Shown here: piece after piece, positions 9,621 to 18,400 of the stretch
How positions within the stretch are numbered: position 1 is the stretch's first letter
Layout of the letters: each line of letters opens with the position of its first letter
Source: UMGS1663 sp046964515
GTDB lineage: Bacteria; Bacillota; Clostridia; TANB77; CAG-508
Direction: 5' to 3'
Assembly (NCBI GenBank): GCA_046964515.1
Contig: JBKUYM010000001.1
Span: 186,001 to 250,000, forward strand
DNA length: 64,000 nt
Notes under the pieces: generated by a model
Database searches by the model: none
Seen by the model: only the letters and a program-made list of their open reading frames with translations
What the model was told of the DNA's origin: nothing
Made by a program: the position numbers and the translations under genes

Positions 9621-10205
9621 TTACGTATCTATTCCATTTAACATTATCAAAACCACTTTCCATATTGTGAATGCACCAAATATGATAACACATCCTACAA
9701 CAAAAGGTATGATAGCACTTTTTACTTCTGCTTGTCCCTCTACGCCACCTGTTACAAATTTAATTCCCAATATTACAGCTATGGCAACTGCTATAATAAT
9801 ACCTACTACTAAAAGGATATTATATATCATACTAGACATTGCCTGTAAGTTTTCTCCTGAAATAGGATCTCCTTTATCTTGTATTTCCTTTTTTCCCGCA
9901 TCAATAAATCCCTGTGCTTCATCTACAATTTCTCCTGCTGAATGCGTGCCTCCATTTTGTTTAGTTACAGTTCCTGTTGTTTGGGGTTTTTCATCATCTT
10001 CTGTTGGTTGTTGATGCTCTTTCACATATTGTTCATTTGCTTGTATTTGTGCTTCTATGCCAGGTGCATATGGATTGGTAGTAGTACCTCCACCTAATAC
10101 AACATTTGGATTTGAATCTTGTGCCCCCGCCCCATAAGAAATGATATTTACACAACTAAGAACCGCTATTATAAAAATTATTATTTGTTTTTTTGTTGTT
10201 TTCAT
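9621..10205 (-). CDS. VirB2/TrbC-type pilin-like protein with long outer segment, copy 2
   Basis: 194 residues. After the signal peptide there is a long polar segment of about 90 residues rich in Gln, Glu, Thr and Gly, then the two-helix pilin core with LGIKFVTGGVEGQAEVKSA between the helices. The core matches its two neighbours, so it is a paralogue with an added ectodomain; it could be a minor or tip subunit. Unlike copies 1 and 3 the loop ends in VKSA rather than YKKT. AAGGAGA precedes the start. It lies 12 bases after copy 3 and is probably co-transcribed with it. Confidence 0.75.
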   Translation of the reverse strand: MKTTKKQIIIFIIAVLSCVNIISYGAGAQDSNPNVVLGGGTTTNPYAPGIEAQIQANEQYVKEHQQPTEDDEKPQTTGTVTKQNGGTHSAGEIVDEAQGFIDAGKKEIQDKGDPISGENLQAMSSMIYNILLVVGIIIAVAIAVILGIKFVTGGVEGQAEVKSAIIPFVVGCVIIFGAFTIWKVVLIMLNGIDT

Positions 10206-10217
10206 AATCTTCTCCTT

Positions 10218-10607
10218 TTATTTTATATTATTTACCATATTATATATAACAGCTACTATTGTAGCAGAAAGACATATAAATATACAACCTAAAAACATTG
10301 GCAATAACGTTTTTTTATACTCTGCTCTTTGTTCTGTACTTCCTATCATATATCTTATACCAAGAACTATCATCATCATAACAGAAAGAATAATTCCTAC
10401 TGTAGTTAACCCTGTAATAATAATTCTTCCTAAATTAAAAGCAGAATTAACATCACTCTCTGTCAAATCATCTGGTGCATATGTAACGATGTCCTTTCCT
10501 CCAATTTCTATGCCTGAATAAGACTCTAGCGTTCTAGCGAAAGATATTGTATTTAAACTCACTAAAATTATTAATATAAGTATGCTCGTAACTTTTATTT
10601 TTTTCAT
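10218..10607 (-). CDS. VirB2/TrbC-type pilin-like protein, copy 3
   Basis: 129 residues with a signal peptide, a short outer segment and two membrane helices flanking LGIRYMIGSTEQRAEYKK, the same plan as copy 1. It is the first gene of the T4SS cluster in the direction of transcription, with its own promoter at 10629-10657 and GAGGTG as ribosome site. The role is inferred as a pilin subunit of the secretion system. Confidence 0.82.
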   Translation of the reverse strand: MKKIKVTSILILIILVSLNTISFARTLESYSGIEIGGKDIVTYAPDDLTESDVNSAFNLGRIIITGLTTVGIILSVMMMIVLGIRYMIGSTEQRAEYKKTLLPMFLGCIFICLSATIVAVIYNMVNNIK

Positions 10608-10628
10608 CTTCTTTCACCTCTTATATTT

Positions 10629-10657
10629 ATTATACTTGATTTTTCTTCTTTTTTCAA
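10629..10657 (-). promoter_or_regulatory. Promoter of the pilin copies 3-2 operon
   Basis: TTGAAA, 17 bases, TATAAT on the minus strand, about 22 bases before the start of pilin copy 3. Confidence 0.7.
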
Positions 10658-10680
10658 CTTTATTTGTATTTTTCATAAAA

Positions 10681-10712
10681 ATAGAGAGAATACTTTTTTC
10701 GTATCTCTCTAT
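10681..10712 (-). terminator. Terminator after the Spo0E-like gene
   Basis: ATAGAGAGA pairs with TCTCTCTAT around a T-rich loop, with one bulged base; a T tract follows on the minus strand. Confidence 0.7.
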
Positions 10713-10734
10713 TTTATTTATATTTTATTTTCAT

Positions 10735-10902
10735 TTATATTAAAACTTTGACTTTTGTATTTTCATGATTTTCTCTTCTATAGTACTTTGCTATTAGTTC
10801 ATCTAATTCTACACTTAATTTGTACGTTATTGTGTAATCTTGTCCATTGATAATACTTTCGTTTAATTGCTCCCTTAATTTACAAATTTCTTCATTTAAC
10901 AT
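10735..10902 (-). CDS. Spo0E-like aspartyl-phosphate phosphatase
   Basis: A 55-residue protein beginning MLNEEICKLREQLNE. It contains LSVELDELIAKYY, the SxxxD signature of Spo0E family phosphatases, on the second of two predicted helices; the size and the two-helix plan fit. Family members dephosphorylate the sporulation regulator Spo0A~P and delay spore formation. GGAGAG precedes the ATG. It is a single-gene unit between two terminators. The organism carries spore genes elsewhere in the window, which supports this role; the exact target is inferred. Confidence 0.8.
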   Translation of the reverse strand: MLNEEICKLREQLNESIINGQDYTITYKLSVELDELIAKYYRRENHENTKVKVLI

Positions 10903-10978
10903 ATTATCACTCTCCTTTTTCGTGCTTTTTTCTTTTGTGTATATTTAAGTTACCATATTTTTACATTTTAGTCAATAA

Positions 10979-11002
10979 AAAACGCCAAAATTTTGGCGTT
11001 TT
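10979..11002 (-). terminator. Terminator after the YmfH-like peptidase gene
   Basis: A perfect 24-base palindrome centred on CCAAAATTTTGG; a run of six Ts follows on the minus strand. Confidence 0.8.
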
Positions 11003-11059
11003 AATTGTTTTTTCGTATGTCATTTTATTCCATTTTTTTCCTTTTTTCGACATTGTTTT

Positions 11060-12328
11060 TTATTTTCCTTTGACTATTGACAAGATATTATTTTTTTCAT
11101 CAAAAACTTCTTCTAATATTTGCTTTGTATACGCTATAGTTACCGTTGAATATTGTTCTATATAGTCGAACGTTTCAATTCCTTTCCAATAATCTGATAA
11201 AAACATCCTCGCAATATCTGCTATATTGTTGTATTCTGCCACATAATCTCCATATATTTTCTTCTTTATTCTTTCAAAATGACTTTCGTTCAAATTATTT
11301 TTTAAATTTTTAATCTCTTCTTTTAAACGAAGATTTATTTCTTCAGGATTCTTTGACTGTCCGGAAATTAATACATGTGCATATTGGTCACTAAACTCAT
11401 AATCCAAATCTGGTTCGGAAAGAAGCAATCCTTCCTCATATAAATTTTTATATAAATCAGAGCTTTTTCCAATTAACATATTTAGTAAAATTTCTATGGC
11501 TATATGCCTTTTAATAATGTCTGTACTTTGTACTCTATCTTTGTACCCAATCATAAATATTGGTTTACTCACTTCCATAATTGTTTCTTTATATGGCTTA
11601 TGAATCGTTTCCTCTATTGCAGGATAAATACGTTTAATTTCTCCTTGTTTTTCTTTTGGTACAAGCCTTTTCTGAATTTCTTGTAATAACTCTTCTGGTT
11701 TAAAATCTCCACAGGCTATTAATGCCATATTAGAGGGATGATAAAAGGTATGATAGCATTTGTATAGTACATCTTTATCTATTTGGCTAATAGATTCTAC
11801 AGTTCCTGCTATATCTATTTTAATAGCACTGTTTTTATATAAACAATCCATTGCGTTCATATATAGTTGCCAACTTGGGTCATCATCATACATACCAATT
11901 TCTTGTGCTATAATCCCCTTTTCTTTTTCCACATTTTCCTCCGTAAAATAGGGATTTTGAACATAATTCATCAATTCATCTAATGCCTCGTAAAAATGGT
12001 CATTGGATTCAAATAAATACGCTGTATGGTTATTCGTTGTATAGGCATTGGCATCCACTCCTAAAGCCATTAAAGTATCTAGACTGTTAGTACCGTTTTC
12101 TTGTTCAAACATTTTATGTTCTAAGAAATGTGCTACGCCATCTGGAACATATACTTCTTCTTGTGTATTTGGCATTATAAAATGATTATCAATAGAACCA
12201 AAATGTGTCCCCCATATAATATATTTTTTATGCGTATTCTTTTTGGGTATAATGATTACTTTTAAACCATTATCTAATGTTTCCATATATGCTTTTTCTT
12301 TTATTTTTAGACTTTCTATTACCTTCAT
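11060..12328 (-). CDS. ymfH: M16 family metallopeptidase, YmfH-like
   Basis: 422 residues, typical for the family. The inverted zinc motif HFLEH is at about residues 75-79 (VAHFLEHKMFE), with the downstream glutamate of M16 enzymes expected near residue 150 (EKGIIAQEIGMYDDDP). It is therefore likely to be the catalytic half of a pair; the partner gene just upstream lacks the motif, as in Bacillus ymfF-ymfH. The two are 12 bases apart and form an operon. The physiological substrate of this pair is not settled. Confidence 0.85.
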   Translation of the reverse strand: MKVIESLKIKEKAYMETLDNGLKVIIIPKKNTHKKYIIWGTHFGSIDNHFIMPNTQEEVYVPDGVAHFLEHKMFEQENGTNSLDTLMALGVDANAYTTNNHTAYLFESNDHFYEALDELMNYVQNPYFTEENVEKEKGIIAQEIGMYDDDPSWQLYMNAMDCLYKNSAIKIDIAGTVESISQIDKDVLYKCYHTFYHPSNMALIACGDFKPEELLQEIQKRLVPKEKQGEIKRIYPAIEETIHKPYKETIMEVSKPIFMIGYKDRVQSTDIIKRHIAIEILLNMLIGKSSDLYKNLYEEGLLLSEPDLDYEFSDQYAHVLISGQSKNPEEINLRLKEEIKNLKNNLNESHFERIKKKIYGDYVAEYNNIADIARMFLSDYWKGIETFDYIEQYSTVTIAYTKQILEEVFDEKNNILSIVKGK

Positions 12329-12340
12329 GTTTTCTCCTTC

Positions 12341-13612
12341 CTAATTTTCACCTTTTAAGAAAAAAATGGTATCTATTTGTATTTTATTAGCAATGTCTAC
12401 AATTTGCTTTTTTGTTACTTCTTGAATTTTCTGTTTATATTCTTCAATAGAGATTTGCGTATTGGTTAACTCTTGACCAAAATAATACGTTAATTGTGTA
12501 TCTTGTTCTTCTGGTATATTTTCTATGGTTGCGATGACTAAATTTTTTGCTTTTTGGATATCTTCTTCCGAAAAAGCACCTTTTTTCATATCTTCTAATT
12601 GTTGTTTTATAATAGCTAGTGCTTTTTCATAATTCTCTATTTCGATGCCTGCCCTAATAAATATGTTTTGTTTTCTTTTTATATAACTGGAACTTGCCGT
12701 ATATGCTAAGCTTGCCTTTTCTCTTACATTTTGAAACAATTTTGAATTAGCACCCACACCTAAAATAGTGTTATATAGAGATGTAATATACCCTACTTGT
12801 TTTTCTTCTGCTTGCACATCTAAACCTATAATTAGTTTTCCCTGTGTTATTTGCATGTTTTCTTGAATTTCTTTTGGAGTGGTTATTTCCGGTTTTAATT
12901 CATTATCTTGTGCTATTATCTTTTTTCTGCTATTTAACTTTTGAAGATTCACATTTGTCTTTATCTGTTCTACTATTTGTGGTTCTATTTCTCCAGATAT
13001 AAAAATATCGACTTTACAGTTTTCAATCATTTCTTGATAATAACTGTACAATTCTTTTGATTGTATTTGCTCTAAATCTTCTATATAGCCCAATTTATAT
13101 AATCCATATGGTTTATCTTTATACATTTCCTCTATACATCTTTCTAATGCATACATCCCTTTATTATCTATTTTTCCTTCTATCATTTGCTTCAAGCTGT
13201 TTTTTTCTTCTTGTAAATATTGTTGTTTAAACATTCCTTCTTCGACTAATGGATTAAAAACAATATCTAATAATGTTTCCATACCTTTTACTAGGTTATT
13301 TTCTTGTTTTGGTAAAAATTTATCATTAATCGTTTCTAAATAGAACTTAATCGTATGATTATCTCCTATTTTTTCAATACCACAATCAAAAGCTGCACCA
13401 TACATTTGCTCTAAATTTTGACTAATGCTTTCTTGGGTTGGCATTTGCATAGTTCCTCTTCTTAAAACAGCTGTTATTAAGGCATTTTTTGTAACCGTTT
13501 TTCTTTCTAATGGCATTGTTAAAAATACTGCCAGTAAATTAGTTTTAAACAAATTGGTTGGTATAATGTGTAAGGTTATACCTTCCTTTAATTCCATTTT
13601 TTGATCTTCCAT
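12341..13612 (-). CDS. ymfF: M16-fold peptidase-like protein without zinc motif, YmfF-like
   Basis: 423 residues with the M16 two-domain fold signature (for example RRGTMQMPTQESISQNLEQM and SLAYTASSSYIKRKQN). The HxxEH motif is absent, so it should be the non-catalytic partner of the YmfH-like enzyme that follows it by 12 bases. The pairing of one active and one inactive M16 subunit is well known (mitochondrial processing peptidase, PqqF/G-like pairs). GAGGAGAA precedes the start. Confidence 0.82.
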   Translation of the reverse strand: MEDQKMELKEGITLHIIPTNLFKTNLLAVFLTMPLERKTVTKNALITAVLRRGTMQMPTQESISQNLEQMYGAAFDCGIEKIGDNHTIKFYLETINDKFLPKQENNLVKGMETLLDIVFNPLVEEGMFKQQYLQEEKNSLKQMIEGKIDNKGMYALERCIEEMYKDKPYGLYKLGYIEDLEQIQSKELYSYYQEMIENCKVDIFISGEIEPQIVEQIKTNVNLQKLNSRKKIIAQDNELKPEITTPKEIQENMQITQGKLIIGLDVQAEEKQVGYITSLYNTILGVGANSKLFQNVREKASLAYTASSSYIKRKQNIFIRAGIEIENYEKALAIIKQQLEDMKKGAFSEEDIQKAKNLVIATIENIPEEQDTQLTYYFGQELTNTQISIEEYKQKIQEVTKKQIVDIANKIQIDTIFFLKGEN

Positions 13613-13667
13613 ATAAATTCTCCTCTTCTTTTTTAGTACATCTTTGTTTATTATAATACAGAATGGA

Positions 13668-13697
13668 AAAAATATACAAGGTAATCCTTGTATATTT
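13668..13697 (-). terminator. Terminator after yqeY
   Basis: AAATATACAAGG (13670-13681) pairs with CCTTGTATATTT (13686-13697); Ts follow on the minus strand. Confidence 0.75.
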
Positions 13698-13705
13698 CAT
13701 TTTTC

Positions 13706-14146
13706 TTATCCCAATTTTTCCTTTACAATTTCATTAATGGTTTTTCCATCTGCTGTAGCTCCCATTTTTTCTTTAGCCACTTTCATAACCTTCCCCATAT
13801 CTTTCATGGTGGTTGCTTGTGTCTGTTCTATAATCTCTTCTATTATCTTTTCTATTTCTTCTCTTGTTAAAGGCTTTGGTAAATATTCTGCTAATATTTC
13901 TATTTCCTCATTTATTTGACTTATTAAATCTTGCCTTCCACTTTTTTCATAATCACTTAAAGAATCTTTTCTTTTTTTAGATTCTTTTGCTATTATCTGT
14001 ATTATTTGTTCATCTTCTATTTGTATTTGTTTATCCTTCTCCACTTGTAAAATAGCAGCTCTCACCATTTGAATTACGTTCTTCCTTACAGTTTGTTTAT
14101 CTCTCATCGCTACTTTCATATCTTCTAACAATTTTTCTTTTAACAT
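13706..14146 (-). CDS. yqeY: GatB/YqeY domain protein
   Basis: 146 residues, the full length of stand-alone YqeY proteins. Motifs include SDYEKSGRQDLISQINEE, LAEYLPKPLTREEIE and the C-terminal MGKVMKVAKEKMGATADGKT. The fold is shared with the tail domain of the GatB amidotransferase subunit that contacts tRNA; the role of the free protein is not established. It lies downstream of rpsU, a common gene order in Bacillota, but a terminator separates the two. AGGAGG precedes the ATG. Confidence 0.92.
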   Translation of the reverse strand: MLKEKLLEDMKVAMRDKQTVRKNVIQMVRAAILQVEKDKQIQIEDEQIIQIIAKESKKRKDSLSDYEKSGRQDLISQINEEIEILAEYLPKPLTREEIEKIIEEIIEQTQATTMKDMGKVMKVAKEKMGATADGKTINEIVKEKLG

Positions 14147-14169
14147 AACGCTTTCCTCCTTTAAAACTC

Positions 14170-14207
14170 AAAAAGCGCCTTCCAAAAATCTTTTCTTTGG
14201 AAAACGC
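14170..14207 (-). terminator. Terminator after rpsU
   Basis: GCGTTTTCCAAA pairs with TTTGGAAGGCGC (two G-T pairs) at 14175-14207; five Ts follow on the minus strand. Some read-through into yqeY is likely. Confidence 0.7.
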
Positions 14208-14226
14208 CTATATTTTTCATGGTATA

Positions 14227-14397
14227 TTAAAATTTTCTTTTTCTTGCAGCCTCTGATTTTTTCTTTCTTTTTACACTTGGTTTTTCATAATGTTCTCTTT
14301 TACGTACCTCTTGCAATACTCCATTTCTTGCACATTGTCTTTTAAATCTTTTTAAGGCATCTTCTATATTACCATTATTCACTTTAATTTCTGACAC
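14227..14397 (-). CDS. rpsU: 30S ribosomal protein S21
   Basis: 56 residues beginning SEIKVNNGNIEDALKRFKRQ after the initiator, with RNGVLQEVRKREHYEKPSV and a basic KRKKKSEAARKRK tail, a clear match to S21. It starts with GTG; a GGAGGGG lies at 14405-14411 and no in-frame ATG is available. S21 joins the small subunit near the anti-Shine-Dalgarno region. A strong promoter (14484-14513) and a leader hairpin (14414-14449) precede it. Confidence 0.95.
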   Translation of the reverse strand: MSEIKVNNGNIEDALKRFKRQCARNGVLQEVRKREHYEKPSVKRKKKSEAARKRKF

Positions 14398-14413
14398 TAA
14401 TATTCCCCTCCTT

Positions 14414-14449
14414 CCAGTAATACACTTCTACGTGTGGGATATTTACTGG
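14414..14449 (-). promoter_or_regulatory. Stem-loop in the rpsU leader
   Basis: On the minus strand CCAGTAA pairs with TTACTGG, with an inner ACAC/GTGT stem. It ends a few bases before the ribosome site of rpsU and has no T tract, so it is a candidate control element rather than a terminator. Confidence 0.5.
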
Positions 14450-14483
14450 TAGATTTTATTTCATCTTACCTTACACGATACGT

Positions 14484-14513
14484 ATTATACCTTATATTCC
14501 TATATCTTGTCAA
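14484..14513 (-). promoter_or_regulatory. Promoter of rpsU
   Basis: Consensus TTGACA, 18 bases, TATAAT on the minus strand, about 90 bases before rpsU. Confidence 0.8.
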
Positions 14514-14657
14514 TACTAGTTTTGTATTTTTGTAAAATTTTTGTTTCTACTATTCGTAATTCTGTAAAAGCAATTTCTATATATAATTTGTATTTTATTT
14601 TAATATAATAAAATTCACTTACAATTACCATTTTTTGTATATTTTGTCAATTTTATG

Positions 14658-14686
14658 TTGACATTATTTTGAATTGGTGATATACT
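14658..14686 (+). promoter_or_regulatory. Promoter of the gene at 14743
   Basis: TTGACA, 17 bases, TATACT on the plus strand, 56 bases before the ATG; nearly perfect sigma-A consensus. Confidence 0.8.
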
Positions 14687-14742
14687 GAAAGGTTACAAAT
14701 AAACGTTTTTTTATTTTTTCCAAAGCCGAAGGAGGGTTTTTT

Positions 14743-15420
14743 ATGGAAAAAAACTATAGGGGTAACGAAAGTAATCAGGCGTCTCAATGGACGCCTAACA
14801 CTCCCGAAAATGGGAACAATGATTCTGGAGAAAAAAAGAACCGGAAAAAACTGATTATCGTGGTGATTATTGCCGTTGTCGCAATTATAGCGATAATTGT
14901 AGCAATTTCTTTCCGGAAAACTACTGTTCCCGCAGTAGACGTTTCTCAGACAGAAGAGTCCGTTTCAGTGGCAGTTCCTGAAGCCACAGAACCTGCTTCC
15001 ACAGCTACAGTTGAAGAAACTACCACTACGGTAGAAGCAGAAACTAATAGCGAGACTGAGACTGAGAGCGAATCTGAGTCCTCCGTAGAGATGCTGGATT
15101 TCGAAACATATGCAGCACAAAAAGGATCTAATGCGATAAATCTTATTGTATGGAATGATACTATGGGCATTCAGGAAAGGATTACACCTGGTACAAAAAA
15201 TTATCCCATACACGAGGGCGATCGTTATGCTATCAATACCGCCTCAACATCTGGAGATATTCTTGTTTCTGTTCGTGTAGAGAATACCATTTTAGCATTA
15301 GAGGATAATCCCTATGTTGAATTACCTATTGACGCTTCTTCTTTTCAGCGAATAGGAATTTTAATCCAGCATGCAGATGGTTCTGAAGAAAATTTCATGT
15401 ACTCTCTTGGGGAAAATTAG
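14743..15420 (+). CDS. Membrane-anchored protein of unlike composition, function unknown
   Basis: 225 residues: a polar, Asn-rich N-terminus, one membrane helix (about residues 37-57), a Thr/Ser/Glu-rich spacer with repeated ETE/SES units, and a compact C-terminal domain of about 100 residues that I do not recognise. The gene is visibly richer in G+C than its neighbours. Its arginine codons are CGG (14842-14844 and 14914-14916), CGT, CGA and AGG, with no AGA, the opposite of the surrounding genes. It is the only gene in the window with ordinary in-frame CGG codons. It has its own promoter, an AAGGAGGG site and a strong terminator, so it looks like a self-contained, probably recently acquired unit. 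If CGG causes a +1 shift in this host, translation would meet a TGA within four codons of the first CGG. Confidence 0.75.
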   Translation: MEKNYRGNESNQASQWTPNTPENGNNDSGEKKNRKKLIIVVIIAVVAIIAIIVAISFRKTTVPAVDVSQTEESVSVAVPEATEPASTATVEETTTTVEAETNSETETESESESSVEMLDFETYAAQKGSNAINLIVWNDTMGIQERITPGTKNYPIHEGDRYAINTASTSGDILVSVRVENTILALEDNPYVELPIDASSFQRIGILIQHADGSEENFMYSLGEN

Positions 15421-15429
15421 CAAGAAAGG

Positions 15430-15466
15430 CAGCGCACCGTGCTTTAAAACACGGTGCGCTGTTTTT
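15430..15466 (+). terminator. GC-rich terminator after the gene at 14743
   Basis: A 12-bp perfect stem (CAGCGCACCGTG with its complement, 15430-15441 and 15450-15461), an 8-base loop and five Ts. It is much richer in G+C than other terminators in the window and probably came with the gene. Confidence 0.92.
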
Positions 15467-15487
15467 AACATTTTACTTTATTCATCT

Positions 15488-18400
15488 TTACTTTTTTAAA
15501 ATTTTCTTTTTAATAAAGATTACGCCTCCAATAATAATGGCTACTGCTACTATAATAATACCTGCTATTATATAATAAATTCCGGCATCACCAAATGGTG
15601 GTAAAATTCTTACAATTTCTGCTCTATCTGTATCAATTTCTTGAGGATCTTCCGCAGGATTTTGATTTCCTACTACAGAATATTCATTTTTTCTACCTAC
15701 CATATTGCTTGTTTTTACAATTTCTACAATATTTCTATAAGTTAAATCATCTGTATCATTTTCTGATGTAATTAACTGTGTTAAGATTAAATCATCTGAT
15801 ACACTATCTACTGCATTCTTATTTACTTTTTCTTTATATAAGGTTGGTACTAAGGCTGTTTTAGCAATATTAGAATTTGCAGAAGTTGTAATAATGGTAT
15901 TAAATTTCTCCAAGTTGCTCTTTAAAGCAGTATTAATTAGTCCATCACTCAATAGTTTATCTGATTTAATAACTTCCCAACTACTATTATCTGCTACATA
16001 GAATTGTAAATTATTTGCTACATAGTCTACTAATTGATTTGCTGTAGTTGTTACAATATTATTTGTATTAGAAATTTGTCCCGTATAGTAGAAACTGTCT
16101 TCTTTATAGTCTACTTCACCTACGTTTGTAACCGTAATTTGGTAACTTATTTTAATAGTTGCACCATGCATTAATTCTTCGTCCATACTTAGTTGTATTA
16201 AACCAAATTTAGTTGCATGTTGTTGTCTAATATTTGAAATTGTTCCAAATTTGCTTGAATCCATAAAGTTTCCACTATAACCTGTATCATATTTTTTATG
16301 GTCTTGCCATAACACATTAGATGCAGTTTGTTTTGCATCAAATAATACAGAACCATCTGCTAAAGTTAATTTTACATTTGTTACTTGTTTATCTATAGCA
16401 AGTTGTGCTTTTGGTCTTTCTTCAAGTCCTAAGTCTACATTGTTAATAGAATAAGAAGTTTGATTATCATTTTTGTTATCCCCTGTTGAATCTCTGTTAT
16501 ATTCTAATTCAATGTCTATCTTTCCTGTCTCCGCTGTCATTTTTGTACGATTGATTAACTCATTTACTAATGATTGTACTTGTGTTTGATTATACTTTGT
16601 ACCATTATAGCTTGGTTGTTCTCTATATGATGCTAATACTTCTGCGATATGGTTCATTACATTATTATCGGAATAGTCAACTACTTGATTTCTTCTTTCT
16701 TTTAAGTCTTTTGCATCTGATACGTTAGAAGCAGTATCTGCCCTTCCTATATCATAAGTATAGCTTGCATGTGTATTGTTTCCATCATAAGTGCCTAATC
16801 CTGCTTGATACGTGGTTGACTTATAATCTTGACCATTATAGGATTTAGCATTTAAACCTTTCTGTCCATATACATTGCTAATATTTTTTGCTTCATCACT
16901 AGAAGATGTATCATTTACTAATACTGTTTTTATTGTATCACCATATATATATCTTACAATATAATTACCTGGCATAAATGACTTAAATGCATATTTACCT
17001 GTACCCATTTCTCCGATGGTATAATCTTGTACTAATCCATTAATATTGATAATCGGTGTTGTACTATTGGCTGTTCCGGAACCATTCTCAAATGTTCTCC
17101 AAATAAATTCTGTTCCATTGTCCATTAACTCTACTAATTGTACTGTGACCCCATTAATTGGCGTTTCATTATTTCTAACACCATCACCAACCGTCGCTGC
17201 ACCATTTACTTTATTTCTTTCGTCTTCCCATACAGCACCATTAATTACTCTATTTTCAGCGTCATCTTTATATAAAATAATTCTCAAGTTTGGTGCCTTA
17301 TCTGTATCATCTTCAAATTTCTTGTAAACCTCTTTTGCTTCGTTATCTGACATATCCTTCTTGATACCTGTGTATTCTACATTACCTGGATTAGAATCTC
17401 TGTCTATTAAACCTGCTGCTAACCCTCCTACATCACCAACATTTGCTACTTGTGTTCCTCCTGCATATCTTGTTGAGAATCCATTAATTTCTGCAATGTT
17501 CTCTTTGCCTACACCAATTGGGGTAGCTGCTTGGTCTACGGTTTCATCTAGGATTAACCAATTATCTTTCTTATTTACTTCGAAAGTTAAATATACATAA
17601 GCTGTTTGTCCAGATTTCAAATAAACACCATCATTTAAGTCTACTTCTTTATCTCTCCATTTTTGTTGTCCATTTTCATAATAGTATGTTCTCTCTGTCG
17701 CTCTAGTTCCTGCTCCTAGACCCGTGATGTATAAATTTTTATAACCTTGAATGGTCGCTTTTCCTCCTGAATAAATAGTTTCGTTTTCTTTAAAGATACT
17801 GCTTCCATCTTGTTTATTAGCATGGATAATCGTTCTTACGTCTCCTACTTGTGTATAAATAGAAGAACGATCTGGAACAAAAGTATAATCTTCATCAAAA
17901 TAATCTACAATTTCATTGATTCTACCTTGTATACTCATTGATTGATTTCTTAAAGTTAATTTATAAGTAATGAATACTTTTAATTCATCATCTAAGTCTT
18001 TTCCATATTGTCCTGGATTTTCTCCATAGTTGCCTATCTTATAGGTATAGTCTGACTTGAATAATTCTCTTGAATATCTTGTATCATAATAAGCATCTGA
18101 AATTCTAGCTTCAATATCCCAAGTTCTTTCATATTCATCATCACTTACATTTTCTCTTTGATTATATTGATATACATGTGTTTTTCCATTAATTTCTAAT
18201 GTTGCTTTTTCTACATCTTTCTTCAATGCTAAATCTACTTCTTGTCTTGCACTATAACCTTGATTAATGTGCAATAATTTTGGATAGATTGGTGCTGCTG
18301 AAATAATGGTCCTACTTAATATATTTTGCATATTGTCAATAACAAATATATTTTCTACTGGATATAAGTCTATGCCACCATTGCCTGTTACAGAATCTAA

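Noticed and set aside
14946..15213. Minus-strand frames inside the gene at 14743
   Set aside because: They mirror the Glu/Ser/Thr repeats of the plus-strand gene, which has the promoter, ribosome site and terminator.
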